Assembly: GCA_035578905.1 (NCBI GenBank)
Contig: JAQJVL010000162.1
Coordinates: 124,001 to 188,000, forward strand
DNA: 64,000 bases
Reading direction: 5' to 3'
From: Stictocephala bisonia
Lineage: Eukaryota; Arthropoda; Insecta; Hemiptera; Membracidae
A model generated the notes under the pieces. The model saw only the letters and a program-made list of their open reading frames with translations. It made no database searches and was not told where the DNA came from. The position numbers and the translations under genes were made by a program. Shown here in pieces: positions 38,695 to 49,106 of the stretch; position 1 is the first letter of the stretch, and the number at the start of each line of letters is the position of its first letter.

Positions 38695-39350
38695 TGTACT
38701 TATGTGAAGGAGGTCTTAAACATAAATGTAAGCCTACCTCGAGTTATAGCTCATTTTAAAGGCCTTCGTTTGTAGAATATAAAAGTGTAAACCTGAGGTC
38801 AAAAGGATGATCCAATTAGAAAATCCTGCCCCTCAAAGAAATTAATGTTCCTTCAAAACTGATCCTTCATAACAATGAGGACAAGATATTTACTATCTAT
38901 GGTTTACACTGATATTCAATTGACCACATATGAGAAAATAATTCTATTCAAAAAAAATGTAGCAAATTATTATAATACAATTCAAAACTATTTTTAGAGT
39001 ATACCTATGTTGAAAATGGATTTATGTAATTTGTCTTATTTATTCGTTTATTTTCTTTTTTGTTAAATAAAATAATTCTTTGTATAATGCTGACTTCAAT
39101 TGCGATTGTGAACAATCAACAACAAACTCCAAAACAACGGGGATAAATTAATAAATAAATTGCCATTTAACAAAAAAAGTACTAATTATATCACATTAAT
39201 TTCATTTAGTGGCTGTATTTTCTAACTGGGTACTCTTTCTAACCTCAGTTTGCACTTTTGTATTTTACAAACAAAGACCTTTAAAATGAGGCAACACTCG
39301 AGGTAGGCTTAATTTTGCAATGTTTATTACTTCCTTCGTGGGCCCTAAAA
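38695..39350. mobile_element. MITE with about 80-bp inverted ends
   Basis: The left arm ('gtaagcctacctcgagttat' to 'aacctgaggtcaaaag') pairs with the complement of 39,235-39,315 ('ctaacctcagtttgcac' to 'cactcgaggtaggctt'). The pairing probably extends to 'ccttcgtgggccc' at the right end. Edges are approximate. A one-armed copy lies at 45,157-45,530. Confidence 0.7.
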
Positions 39351-39954
39351 AGTTTTATCATATTTATTTCAATAGTTAAAAATTAATAAATATATTCCAG
39401 ACGTTTTCTCAACCCTGTACATGCAATTAAAAGTCAACTGTACCGTTTTAGATAAATTCTCAAAGCATTAGAATTAGACATGAAACATTGAAACTTTGGA
39501 AATAATTATTTCCCATCTGCTATGATACAGCTTTAAGCGTTCTCCAAATCGTGGAATTTATAGACTGAAGTCGGATATATAAATTTCTAAGAGTATAAAA
39601 AAGCTTTCCCGGTACGTTTTTTAGTCACAAAAATTTTATTGCCAGTAATACATATAACTCGCCCTTTGTATTAATTTAATTTTCATCGTAAACTATAAGT
39701 TTTATCTATTTTCAATTTCTACAGTTCTTTGGAAAATGAGTGAAGTCAATTAATTCTAAGTATTCAACACATTGTAAGTACAAATATACATTTAATAATT
39801 CAAAATAACAATAATATTAAAAGACTGTGATTTAATGTTTTTTATCATTTAAAATATCCTACATCAAAGTTTTAAAAAGGAAACTAATATATTTTTTCGT
39901 AATAAAAAATAATCAAGCACTAAATTGACAGATCTTTTCGAATGTGATAGATGT
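39351..39954. other. no recognised feature
   Basis: AT-rich DNA; nothing seen. Confidence 0.4.
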
Positions 39955-40146
39955 AGATTAGCGAAGTAGTTATTGTTACAAACAAAGGCCGACCAATCCT
40001 TAGAAAGTGTCATTAATTAATAGCCCAATGACAAATGAACAGCCGGTGGTTATCAGCTGATCCTTCTCAAAATGTATTGACTCTGATTGGGATCGAACTG
40101 AGAACCTTTAGCACATGATTTAACCTATAACTACGCTACCCACTAA
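39955..40146 (-). mobile_element. tRNA-headed SINE carrying the family E tail
   Basis: The minus strand begins near 40,146 with 'gtgggtagcgtagttatagg' (A-box-like) and B box 'agttcgatccc'. The part nearest 39,955-40,032 is the family E tail ('gtagttattgttac', 'aatagcccaatgaca'). This combines a different head with a shared tail. Confidence 0.65.
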
Positions 40147-40592
40147 TGATATATTTTTGGTGAAACTACGATAAAGCCAATCCAAATAATTTAGAGTCAT
40201 TATATCTCCTAGACCAAAAGCTAAACACAAATTGTGTTTTTTGTAAACCCTTAATATAACTGGTTTTGAATTAAAACACATTTTTATAATATTTCACTAC
40301 ATTTATTATAAATAGAAACTAATTTGTTTGTTAATCAGTAAATCAGGATAAACTCTAGGAGACCCGAACTACACTTGAGTACTATTAATATTTGAATAAC
40401 GCCATGTCAAAACTCAATTTGTACTTTACATATGAAAAGATATACTATATCTTTTGTACACGAACTGTAAAGTTTAATATATATCTAGCTTTTAATTTTT
40501 AATACATTTTTTTAAATCTTTATATCAAATTACTATTTTAGTCGATATGAAATATAATATATCTTTACTCACTTTATCAAATGATGTTATAT
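40147..40592. other. no recognised feature
   Basis: AT-rich DNA; nothing seen. Confidence 0.35.
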
Positions 40593-40593
40593 A

Positions 40594-41068
40594 CAGGGTG
40601 TCCTATAAATGTCCTGGATTTGATATTCATTCTGTACACCTAATTTAGAGCAAATACGAAAGATCGTTTTTTTTTTTTAAATTCCGCTCCATGTTAGTGT
40701 CTATCTGTCTTGTTGTGTCTTTAATGAACAAAATAATAACTCAAGAACGGTTTGAAGGACTGATTTTAAATTTTGCACGTTCCATTACATCAACATTCCT
40801 AAACTGCAAAAGATAGACAATGAGTAACACCTAGCCATTTGAAAAAATGTTATTTCAATTATCTTGTAAACAAAAAATCGTTTAAAAAATCTAAACTGCA
40901 ACCATCTTAAAATAGCTAAATATTTCCGCTGGTTAGAAATGACAATTTGAAGAAGTGTACAACATTTTAAGTAATTTTTTAAAATTATCAATGCATTATT
41001 AATGCTTTTGTAAGAAACACAAAAAAACAGACTGATAATAAAAGGAGTGATAACTTAGTATCACCTGG
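40594..41068. mobile_element. possible TA-target element with degenerate CAGGGTG ends
   Basis: Left end TA|CAGGGTGTCCTATAA is good. The right end (complement CCAGGTGATACT) matches only partly, with TA outside it. There is no transposase. This assignment is weaker than for 27,108 and 28,252. Confidence 0.45.
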
Positions 41069-41070
41069 TA

Positions 41071-42179
41071 TATACATTATAAAATTTAACATTACTAAAA
41101 TGACCAAAGGTAAAAAGCTGTAATTATTACTAAAATTGAATTTATTACTGAAATAAGTGCAAAATATCAGTAATGTGCTTCATAATTAAGTGTGACTTTT
41201 TTAAAATAACCAAATATATTGTAAAGTTGAGAATGATATTCTTTTTTATAAATTTTAAAAAAATTATCGATAAAATATACTTTTTTGACGAGGTCTTTCG
41301 CCAGGAAATTTGTATTGCGTGGCATCATCAGGCCATTTATTTAGTATTCTTGTTTAAATACATTTGTTATTGATAAGAAAACTAAGACTTTTATAAAAAA
41401 ATATAAAATAATTTTTGACTGAACACCCTTAACAAAGACGTAATTTAGTGCGTACTTAAAATATTCACCCTTTTTATAAAAACTAACCACCGTGCTTATC
41501 TGCATAATCCTAACGGGGAAAATAAGGTATTATAAGGACATTAACAGCACCGTGAGGCGAACCTGTATAATCCCGTAAAGCCGGGAGAATAACACGGCAC
41601 AACGCGCCATAATCCGGGATGTAGAACTCTCCTGTTTGTTAAACGGTCTTGTTAAATATGCTTAATAAAATCATCAAACCGTTGCCCCTGCCATACCTTT
41701 TCAAAGGGTTTGAAGGACTTTGGGTGTGTTAATACGTGAACATGTTTTGAAACTTTTATCCTCTTATCAGCTTTCGCTATTAAAATCGAAATAATTTGTT
41801 CGACTCAAATATCATTCAATGATTATTCCTGGACTGATTACTTACCTCCAGTTGTGAGACGAAACTACTCGTTGGCTAGTTAACTTGCTTGAAAGTGTTT
41901 TGGAATTTGAATATTTCCAAAACTTGGCTCGTTTTGGAGTTAAGAATTATACTAAATATTCTAAAATTATAATTGATTTTTTTTCAGTGATCATATCTAT
42001 GTATGATACACAGAATGGTTGTACATTTAAATTATTTTTAATTCCATTTAAGACCTAATATAAAAAAACACTTTTCGTTAATAAAGTTCAAAATATTCTT
42101 TTCATATATATTTTTGCAATCAGGTGGTAAATTTTGGAAGTTGTTTTACAGTAAATGTAAATTTTTGGAATGTTGTTAT
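41071..42179. other. GC-richer patch at 41,465-41,660, otherwise nothing
   Basis: The patch contains 'cggcacaacgcgccataatc' and 'gaggcgaacctgtataatcc'. It matches no repeat in the window and has no open frame. It could be a cis-regulatory element about 1.3 kb upstream of the signal-peptide exon. Confidence 0.35.
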
Positions 42180-42315
42180 TGATCCACCCGCCCACCCATA
42201 CACGTACATTGTTATTGACCCACCCACCCACCCATACACGTACATTGTTATTGACCCACCCGCCCACTCATACACGTACATTGTTATTGACCCACCCACC
42301 CACTTACACACGTAC
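42180..42315 (-). repeat. G-rich minisatellite, four 36-bp units
   Basis: The plus strand shows C-rich units 'gacccacccacccacccata' plus 'cacgtacattgttatt'. The G-rich strand is the minus. Decayed half-units continue to about 42,370. Confidence 0.9.
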
Positions 42316-42744
42316 ATTGTTATTGTATATTATATGTACACGTACATTGTTATTGCTATGTATATTATATGTACATATATTTTTTATCTAATACAGCTAT
42401 TATTAAGAGATCCTATTATCTTTTATAAAGCTACTGAATTTGATCCTTTGTTGATGTATCATTCTGGTTAGGCGACATAAAAATAAGAGATATTTTTGTT
42501 TTCATTAAACATTTTCATTATATACATACACGCTTACACACGAAGAAATGAACGCACACGGGGACGAATATACGTATTGGCCAAAAAACCTGCAATTCTA
42601 CAATATAAATTATTGTTAACTTGAAAGAAACATTCAGGCATTTAGAAAATAAATATTAGAATACGTTTATCATCGAAACTGCTGTAGGAATTTTACTTTT
42701 GACAAGGCCAGGGCCATTGAATATAGATTTTTGATGGTATCACA
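42316..42744. other. no recognised feature
   Basis: AT-rich DNA; nothing seen. Confidence 0.35.
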
Positions 42745-42935
42745 ATATAGCTGCGTCAAGAAAAATCGTGCGTGGCTGATCCTTGGAGGGGTGAACAGTG
42801 AGTGATCCCGTCCTTGCAAGTAGCCCAGCTGCCTGGTCACTGGAGGTGGTTCGTAAGTCAATTTTATGCCGTTGGTCCACAGGTTAAGTATTCTAGAGCT
42901 CTTTTCAGCCCTAACTTCACCTGCACTATTTTTAT
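42745..42935 (+). mobile_element. SINE with 5S-rRNA-like head, upstream of exon 2
   Basis: The head 'gatccttggaggggtgaaca' resembles the 5S rRNA internal control region (CTTGGATGGGTGACC). It is followed by 'ggaggtggttcgtaagtca', 'ccgttggtccacaggttaag' and 'cagccctaacttcacctg', the body and tail shared with the tRNA-headed element at 2,534. It ends about 18 bp before the exon's splice acceptor, so part of the acceptor's pyrimidine tract lies next to SINE tail. Confidence 0.65.
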
Positions 42936-42952
42936 TCTTTCGCTTGTTTCAG

Positions 42953-43056
42953 GTCTGATGGTGTGATGGCCAACCCTCCTCCAGGCAGAGGTGTGACGGT
43001 ATTCCAGTGGTTCTGGCTGTGGATAACAGTAGCTTCTCTCTCCACATATGCTTCAG
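42953..43056 (+). CDS. signal-peptide exon of an unidentified secreted or membrane protein
   Basis: The exon is bounded by acceptor 'cttgtttcag|gtctg' and donor 'gcttcag|gtaacc'. Translation starts at ATG 42,966 in a good context (G at -3 and +4). It gives 30 codons plus one base (phase 1): MANPPPGRG, then hydrophobic core VTVFQWFWLWITVASL, then STYAS. This is a classical signal peptide with likely cleavage after TYA. A two-codon uORF (ATG GTG TGA, 42,958-42,966) overlaps the start codon as TGATG. Signal-peptide exons ending in phase 1 are typical before phase 1-1 extracellular modules such as Ig domains (established knowledge). The exon lies between two SINEs. The downstream exon candidates at 46,507 and 57,106 are in the matching phase. 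I cannot name the gene. Confidence rests on splice sites, start context and hydrophobicity together. Confidence 0.65.
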
Positions 43057-43164
43057 GTAACCAATTTGGAATAAAAAAGTAGATTTTAAAAAGAATATAC
43101 ATCCGAGAATAAGAAACTAGTTCAATTTAAGTCATAAATGTGAGTAACAAAATTGAAGGCTTTC

Positions 43165-43395
43165 TTAGCTATTGGCAGTAGCCTGATGGGAGAGTTCCGA
43201 CGTTATCGTAAGAAACATCGAGTGTGGCTGTTCCTTGGATGGTGACCAGCTGAGCGGTCCTGTCCTTTCACGTAGCCCACCTGCCGGCCACTGGTGGTGG
43301 TTCGGAAGTTAACCCTTTTAAAACTCTTTTGAAAAACCAAGTGAATTCAGGACTTCTTAACCTTGAATTCACTTGGTAAAATAAGACGTTTTTTA
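43165..43395 (+). mobile_element. SINE with 5S-rRNA-like head, downstream of exon 2
   Basis: 'gttccttggatggtgaccag' is close to the 5S rRNA C-box CTTGGATGGGTGACC. It is followed by 'gccactggtggtggttcgg' and, near the end, 'ggtaaaataagacgttttt', as in the tail at 2,534. A 14-bp perfect hairpin (43336-43349 with 43364-43377) sits in the tail. Same orientation as the copy at 42,745. Confidence 0.65.
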
Positions 43396-45156
43396 ACTTA
43401 GATTTTTTAAAAATTTTTAATGTTCAAAGAAATTTCTATTTTGAAATTCATAAACATTAAATTCGTAACCATGATAATCTGATTCTAGCATATGTTCGTA
43501 TCACCAATCAACTTTGTACGTGTGTGGGTGGGTGGGTACACTTAAAAGCAGCGAATATCTTTTTTAGTAACCGTCAGGCCCTGAACCTGCTATTGTTGTT
43601 GTTTAGCACGAATGGATTAATAACGTGACCAATTATCCTTTCACATTAAATGTAACCTCGAATAAACAAAATAGTCCAAAATTCGTGAATTATTTAGTAT
43701 GTAGATGTTAAAAATATACTGTTTTAGAAGAAATACCATTCTTATTTTATATCTTTTAACCAACATCATATAATTAACCGAATAAATCATGAAGCTATTT
43801 ATGTAAATATGTTAATAACAACATGACTAAAACATCAATACTATGCAATAAAAAACAAGTTTAAGAGCATCATTAAAAAATAATTAGTTTTACAAATATC
43901 CTACACAATATCAAACACAAAACTAAAAAGTAATTCTTCTCAAGAAGTACTAGTTTCTGTTTATAGTAAATATGTCCTAAGGAACAATGTTAATTGTTGA
44001 CACCTTACTCTAACAACAGTTTTGAGAAAACAGTTGTTCAGGATATTTACTTATTTTTTTTTTTAATTTTATAACAACACATTAAAAGTAAGTGTTTAGA
44101 GTTCTTCTAATAATGTAAAAAAGTAAAATATAAAATAACATAAATATCACTAACATTCAATCTATTGTCTTTTTTATAAAGTATTCTTCGGCTTAAAATT
44201 TGATTAATCTATTATGTTAAAGTGCTTTTCCAAATTTTTTCGTCCCATTGTACTTTCAAATAACTCTGTGCGATGTCTTTTTTAAAAATAAATCTATTCC
44301 AGTATTATAATAATGATTTTTTTAATTTTGTTATTTCTATCGTCTTATTTCGCCTAGTGCAAAGGATGGTTTCAAAAGTATAAATTCTAAATACTGTTCC
44401 ATAGCTAAATGTATTAAATTATTCTTGCTAGACACTTTTTTTAGAATTTTGTGAATTATTAATCTTTTATTTTGTTCTGAATGCAGAAATCTGTATTTTC
44501 AATATTTAATTAAATTTATATTTATTTGTGCACAATATGTTGAAATTTACTTGTTTAGTATGGGATTTATATGTAAATAATAAGCAAGTTTTAAGATTTT
44601 TATGTTACAACCATAGCATGAAATTCTAGAACAAACACTCCATAGCTGGTCAAAAAAGCAAAGGCCTACTGATTCACCAGGTTAAAAAAAAAATAAAAAA
44701 TTATATATATATATATAATACGAATAAAATAATGCGATGGTTATAAATTCCTGTTTATATGTTAAATTGAAACTGTATCTGTAGTATGTTTTTGCAGGAA
44801 ATAAAATTATTCTTCTTATAAACCCTAACATCTTTTTTTATACAGTCATAAGTGTTTTATTCTAAACTAGCTAAACTCAGCCATGCTTTGCTGTGCATTA
44901 ATCTGATATTAGGTAATGATAAGACGTTACTATCTAGTTTAGTTGTTAGAAAAATAAAGATTACTGATCGTATATTACTGATTACTATGTAATTAAAGTA
45001 TTCAACTGTTATTTTTATAAAGTGTTGGGCAAACATCTGGAATAAATTTATAAATTTCAAAACCATTGAAAGAAATGCAATGAATCTTTGCAGTTATGTA
45101 CATGTCCCTATACAAAACATTTAGACATATTTTATTTGTTTTTGTATAGCCAAGTG
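43396..45156. other. AT-rich, no recognised gene
   Basis: A single G-rich minisatellite unit lies at 43,515-43,540 and a short TA run at 44,700-44,718. No exon-like segment was found. Confidence 0.4.
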
Positions 45157-45530
45157 ATGGCCCATTAAGGAAGTCCTACAAATTTTAAATGTAAGCCTAC
45201 CTCTAGTTATACCTCATTTTAAAGGTCTTTGTTTGTAAAACACAAGAGTGCAAACCTGAGGACAAAAGGATGACCCAGTCAGAAAATATAGGCTCTCAAA
45301 GAATTTTATGTCATATAACTAACACTGCTTAAGACAACGGTTATTATCTATTGCTGCGTAGAGCTATAATTTATCTAACTGAATATGAGAAATTAAATTT
45401 CACACAAAATAAGTTACAAATTATTACAATATTATTCTTATACTATTTTAGGTGAACCTACTGTCAAAAGTGTTTTAATAAATTTATCTTATTTTTGTCT
45501 AAGTTAAATAGCACAGCTATTTTTATAACC
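45157..45530 (+). mobile_element. one-armed copy of the 38,695 MITE
   Basis: 'atgtaagcctacctctagtt' and the following 120 bp match 38,720-38,840; further matches continue to about 45,530. The right inverted arm is missing. Confidence 0.65.
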
Positions 45531-45589
45531 TCAGTATTTTGTTACGGTTGTTAACATATATAAGCCAAATATCACTCACTCACTCACCC

Positions 45590-46248
45590 ACTGATCACGA
45601 AATCTCAAAAACCACTGAACGGATTTACACGAAATGTTAAAGTAAGTTATCTTTAGAATCGAAGAAACCCACTAAGAAAGGATTTTTTGAAATTCCATTC
45701 CTAAGTAGTACAAACAGCCCCTAAACATTTCCTTTTTTCCATAAAAATAACATTAGGTTGATTTTAGTAAATAACAGCTGTTTAGTGAATAAAACAATAT
45801 TTTGTATGTTTGAGAATATCCTATTGATGCATTAAGAGCTCTTACACAATCCATCTTCAGCTGTTAAACAAAAACAAATGAAATGAACACTTTTGAAATA
45901 GACTAAGTAATTCCTAAGCAATGTCAAACACGTTTATTTTATATATTTGACATTACCCTATTGATGCATTAAGAATTTAATTTTCAGGTGATAAAAAAAA
46001 CACAAAAATGAAATAAACACGTTTGAAATAGTCTAAATAATACCATATACTAATAAATAGGTAGCAACGCAAGTAGTGTAAGTGAAATACTGTAAATAAA
46101 TTTAAAATTGTGATTTTACGTTATACAGATAATCTACTATTATAGTCTACTATACAGTCAAAGTCGCACGACGAGGCCGAAGGCTGAGATGTATCGAGAG
46201 CAGCGAGAACCGGGGTTGGCACGCGAAGCGTGTAGGGGTGGCCCCTAG
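45590..46248 (+). mobile_element. Helitron-like element, 3' end signature
   Basis: The block ends with hairpin CACGC-GAA-GCGTG (46,220-46,232), then 12 nt, then CTAG (46,245-46,248) followed by T. This is the arrangement described for Helitron 3' termini (subterminal hairpin, CTRR, insertion before T). The upstream part ('gatcacgaaatctcaaaaac', 'gaacggatttacacgaaatg') is of a kind common in non-autonomous insect repeats. The 5' end (TC) is not identified, and no Rep/helicase is encoded. Confidence 0.55.
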
Positions 46249-46506
46249 TATAATGTTTTGTAAACTTTTCAGGTGAATCCATTCACTTCTTTTCGAGTTT
46301 CGTTTACACAAACATACGGCAGTTTAATATATAGATAACATTATCCACTAAAAACAATCTATTGGTTTGGACTGAGTGTAAGACTCTGACGGTTTGTAAA
46401 CGGAGCTTTGCGTGACAAAGTTGAGCTCAACAGGCAATTAAACTTGGTTACAAATAATCGCCTTTACCTTCATTAACAACTTACCTCGTCCGTCCGCTTG
46501 TATCAG

Positions 46507-46566
46507 GTGCCACAGCTCGGCTCTTCAACTGGTGTTTTATCGTTTTATTGAATGTGTGCATCAGTG
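46507..46566 (+). CDS. candidate 60-nt exon 3a (phase 1-1), left duplicate
   Basis: The exon is bounded by acceptor 'ccgcttgtatcag|gt' and a consensus-like donor 'cagtg|gtaagt'. Joined in phase 1 to the exon ending at 43,056 it is fully open: G-ATARLFNWCFIVLLNVCIS-G. It adds a short hydrophobic segment of about 12 residues (FIVLLNVCIS) preceded by Arg, and ends again in phase 1, so inclusion or skipping keeps the frame. A second reading frame is also open over its 60 nt. It lies about 260 bp after the Helitron-like end and just before the 102-106-bp tandem repeat. The paralogue is at 57,106. No RNA support; a chance pair of splice sites inside a repeat remains possible. Confidence 0.4.
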
Positions 46567-46624
46567 GTAAGTACTAGTGCACTAGATGAAGGTTTGTAAT
46601 ATCTTTTTGAATACTGTTTTTAGT

Positions 46625-47165
46625 ATAAAAAGCCATTTGTTGAGCTGAAACCATCGATATTGAGTTGATCTATGACAGTGATATATTAAGGAACATAAAT
46701 TTTTACAGGTGTATCCTTTTGGAACCATTTTTTAAACATTGTTGAGTCGAAGCCATCAATATTGAGTTGATCTATGACAGTGATCTATTTATGAATATAA
46801 ATTTATACAGGTGTACCCTTTTGGAACCATTTTTTTAAACATTGTTGAGCTGAAGCCATCAATATTGAGTTGATCTATGACAGTGATCTATTTAAGAATA
46901 TACATTTATACAGGTGTACCCTTTTGGAACCGTTTTTTAAACATAGTTTGTTGAGGTGAAGCCATCAATATTGAGTTGATCTATGACAGTGATATATTTA
47001 AGAATATAAACTTATACAGGTGTACCCTTTTGGAACCATTTTTTAAACATAGTTTTTTGAGCTGAAGCCATCAATATTGAGTTGATCTATGACAGTGATC
47101 TATATTAGAATATACATTTATACAAATATACCCTTTTGGAACCGTTTTTAAACATAGTTTAAGTT
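46625..47165. repeat. tandem repeat, 102-106-bp units, five copies
   Basis: 'ccatcaatattgag' recurs at 46651, 46753, 46856, 46962 and 47068, each followed by 'ttgatctatgacagtgat' and 'cccttttggaacc'. The right duplicate carries seven such units (57,225-57,975). Confidence 0.95.
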
Positions 47166-47533
47166 TATTTAGATACCAAACATTTAATTGTTCCTGTGAC
47201 TTAAAATAATACCATTTTGGTTTTACCCCTGTTCATTAATTATACCATACAATATATAGCACATATTCAAATCTACTTCTTGTAAAATTTCGTAATTTCA
47301 TTTTTAATTTTGTAAAATTATAAGTAATTTTAATATATGATTTTTTTTAATCACACCACAATATAATCTATACAAAAACATAACATATTAGCGTACGATC
47401 ATTAGTGTTTTAGGAAATCTGGTGCTGACATTTGTTTATAATTTATAAAAATTTATATTTATCCTCCACTTAACTAATTTATTTTTCTCATTAGTTATAG
47501 CTCTTAATGTATTTTTCTATTTAAGGTACAATA

Positions 47534-47546
47534 GTCAAACAAGTTA
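47534..47546. repeat. 13-bp target-site duplication, left
   Basis: gtcaaacaagtta at 47534-47546, repeated at 49094-49106. The intact empty site is at 58354-58366 in the right duplicate. Confidence 0.95.
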
Positions 47547-49093
47547 GATTAGATTAGATACACCGGGTTGTGGTCCTGTCGCCAAGCCCACTGCGCCTAG
47601 ACTCCATGGCCCTTTGCGCCCCGAGACTGGCGACAGTGTCACAAGAGACCAGTCCCCCTTATGAAGGTCATGATCTACCCGAGTGTAGCCCTTCTAATAT
47701 CCTCTGGTTCCAGAAAAGCGGCACCCAGAGTCTTATACCTAAGAGATGAGAGAGCTCCACAATGACAAAAGATGTATATGGAGCTCTCCTCATCCTCCTC
47801 ACAGAGCCTACATGTGGAGTCCTCTGTTAGGCCCATAATCTTCATAAGTCTATTAAGAAGATTGTGTCCGGTCAGCATACCCGTAACCGCCCTCACCTTT
47901 GCCCGGTTACAGCTCAGCAGATCTCCGCTGTACCTGCGACCCGGTCCTTGGATAAGAGCACGAGACTGCCTGAGCCCGGACTCGGTCCTCCATCTACTAT
48001 CGTGTTCCTCAGAGATCCACCTGTCAAATCTTCTTTTTACCTTTTGAAGAGGAATACCAAGAGCCGGCTCCGGCCCCAGCAGTGGGCACTTTGCCCCTCT
48101 CCTAGCCAGTGCATCGGCTCTCTCATTCCCATCAATACCAGCATGCCCAGGGACCCATATGAGTCTCACCTGTTTACGCTGGCAGAGAGGCTCCAGGATC
48201 CCCTGGCACTCCCATACCAGCTTAGAGCTGGTACGTGGTGCCATGATCGCCTTTATCGCCGCCTGGCTGTCCGAGCAGATTGAGACAACTCCTCCAAAGC
48301 CACCTAGACGCATTTCTTCTTGTGTGGCTATCATGATAGCCATCACCTCCGCCTGGAAGACGGTTGCATGGGCCCCTAGAGGTACAGACAGAACTTTTCG
48401 TGCTCCCCTCCCGTACACCCCCGCACCCGCACTTTCTTCTATAAGTGAGCCGTCTGTATACCAGACGCTTCCTTTTACTTGTGCGGGCTCGGTACTCCCC
48501 ATCCACTCATCTCGGCTTGGAAGGAAGGCCCTAACCCGCCTGTCAATTCTGTACTTAGGTACCATTAAGTCTGTTCCCATCGAAATCAACGGGTCCAGAC
48601 CAATGTCCCCAGATAGTATACTCCCGTGGAGTCCTGGTTGGCCAGACAGCCAGCCACCAGTCGTCCTTATTCTGAAGGCCGCTTTACAGGCCTCCCCTTT
48701 TACAAACAGGTCCATTGGGCGGAGCCCAGTGAGGACCTCCATCGCCACCAATGGGGTTGTTCTAATTGCGCCTGTAATTCCCATTCACGCCATTCTCTGA
48801 CATCTATTTAGTGTTAGCCTTGCACTATTCTGTGCCATGGCCGGCCACCAGACAACAGCCGCATAACATAATGAGGGCCGAAGTACACTCGTGTATAGCC
48901 AGTAAACCATCTTTGGTTTTAGACCCCACGTTGTCCCGATGGCCCTCCGACAAGCCCAGAAAGCCATTCTGAACTTCCTGGCTTTCTCCTGAAGGTGCTT
49001 GAGCCAGTTCAGTTTAGCATCCAGGATAACCCCCAGATACTTAACCGACCCTGTAGCTCTTAGCTCCATATTTCCCATGGTGGGCTTGTATAG
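47547..49093 (-). mobile_element. 5'-truncated RNase H-bearing LINE insertion (1,547 bp)
   Basis: The minus-strand insertion is bounded by the 13-bp target-site duplication. Its 3' end (47,547 side) has a short 'ctaatctaatc' tail and its 5' end is truncated inside the reverse transcriptase. It is much more GC-rich than its surroundings, as expected of a recent arrival. The order is RT thumb region, RNase H, then a Cys/His motif, then a 3' UTR. An I/LOA/Outcast-type LINE is likely because RNase H follows RT. Confidence 0.95.
47675..49093 (-). pseudogene. LINE ORF2 C-terminal part: RT thumb, RNase H, Cys/His motif
   Basis: From 49,093 downward the frame reads 'VKYLGVILDAKLNWLKHLQE' and 'YTSVLRPSLCYAAVVWWP', the region after the RT core. 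A single in-frame TGA at 48,785-48,787 interrupts 'RCQRMA*MGITGAIRTTP'; Cys (TGC/TGT) would be expected there in related elements. In the following 369 codons the RNase H domain has all four acidic catalytic residues: D111 (YTDGS), E146 (QAEV), D172 (CSDSQ) and D224 (NERADALA), with H214 in WVPGHAG. A CRLCEEDEESSIYIFCHC motif follows near residue 335, and the protein ends ...IRRATLG. There is no promoter or RT core, so it is inactive. Only one disabling change is visible, so it is young. Confidence 0.9.
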
Positions 49094-49106
49094 GTCAAAC
49101 AAGTTA
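49094..49106. repeat. 13-bp target-site duplication, right
   Basis: Second copy of gtcaaacaagtta; the duplicated block resumes directly after it. Confidence 0.95.

Noticed and set aside
47772..48811. Long plus-strand open frames opposite the LINE
   Set aside because: Shadows of the minus-strand RNase H-containing ORF, which has clear catalytic motifs.
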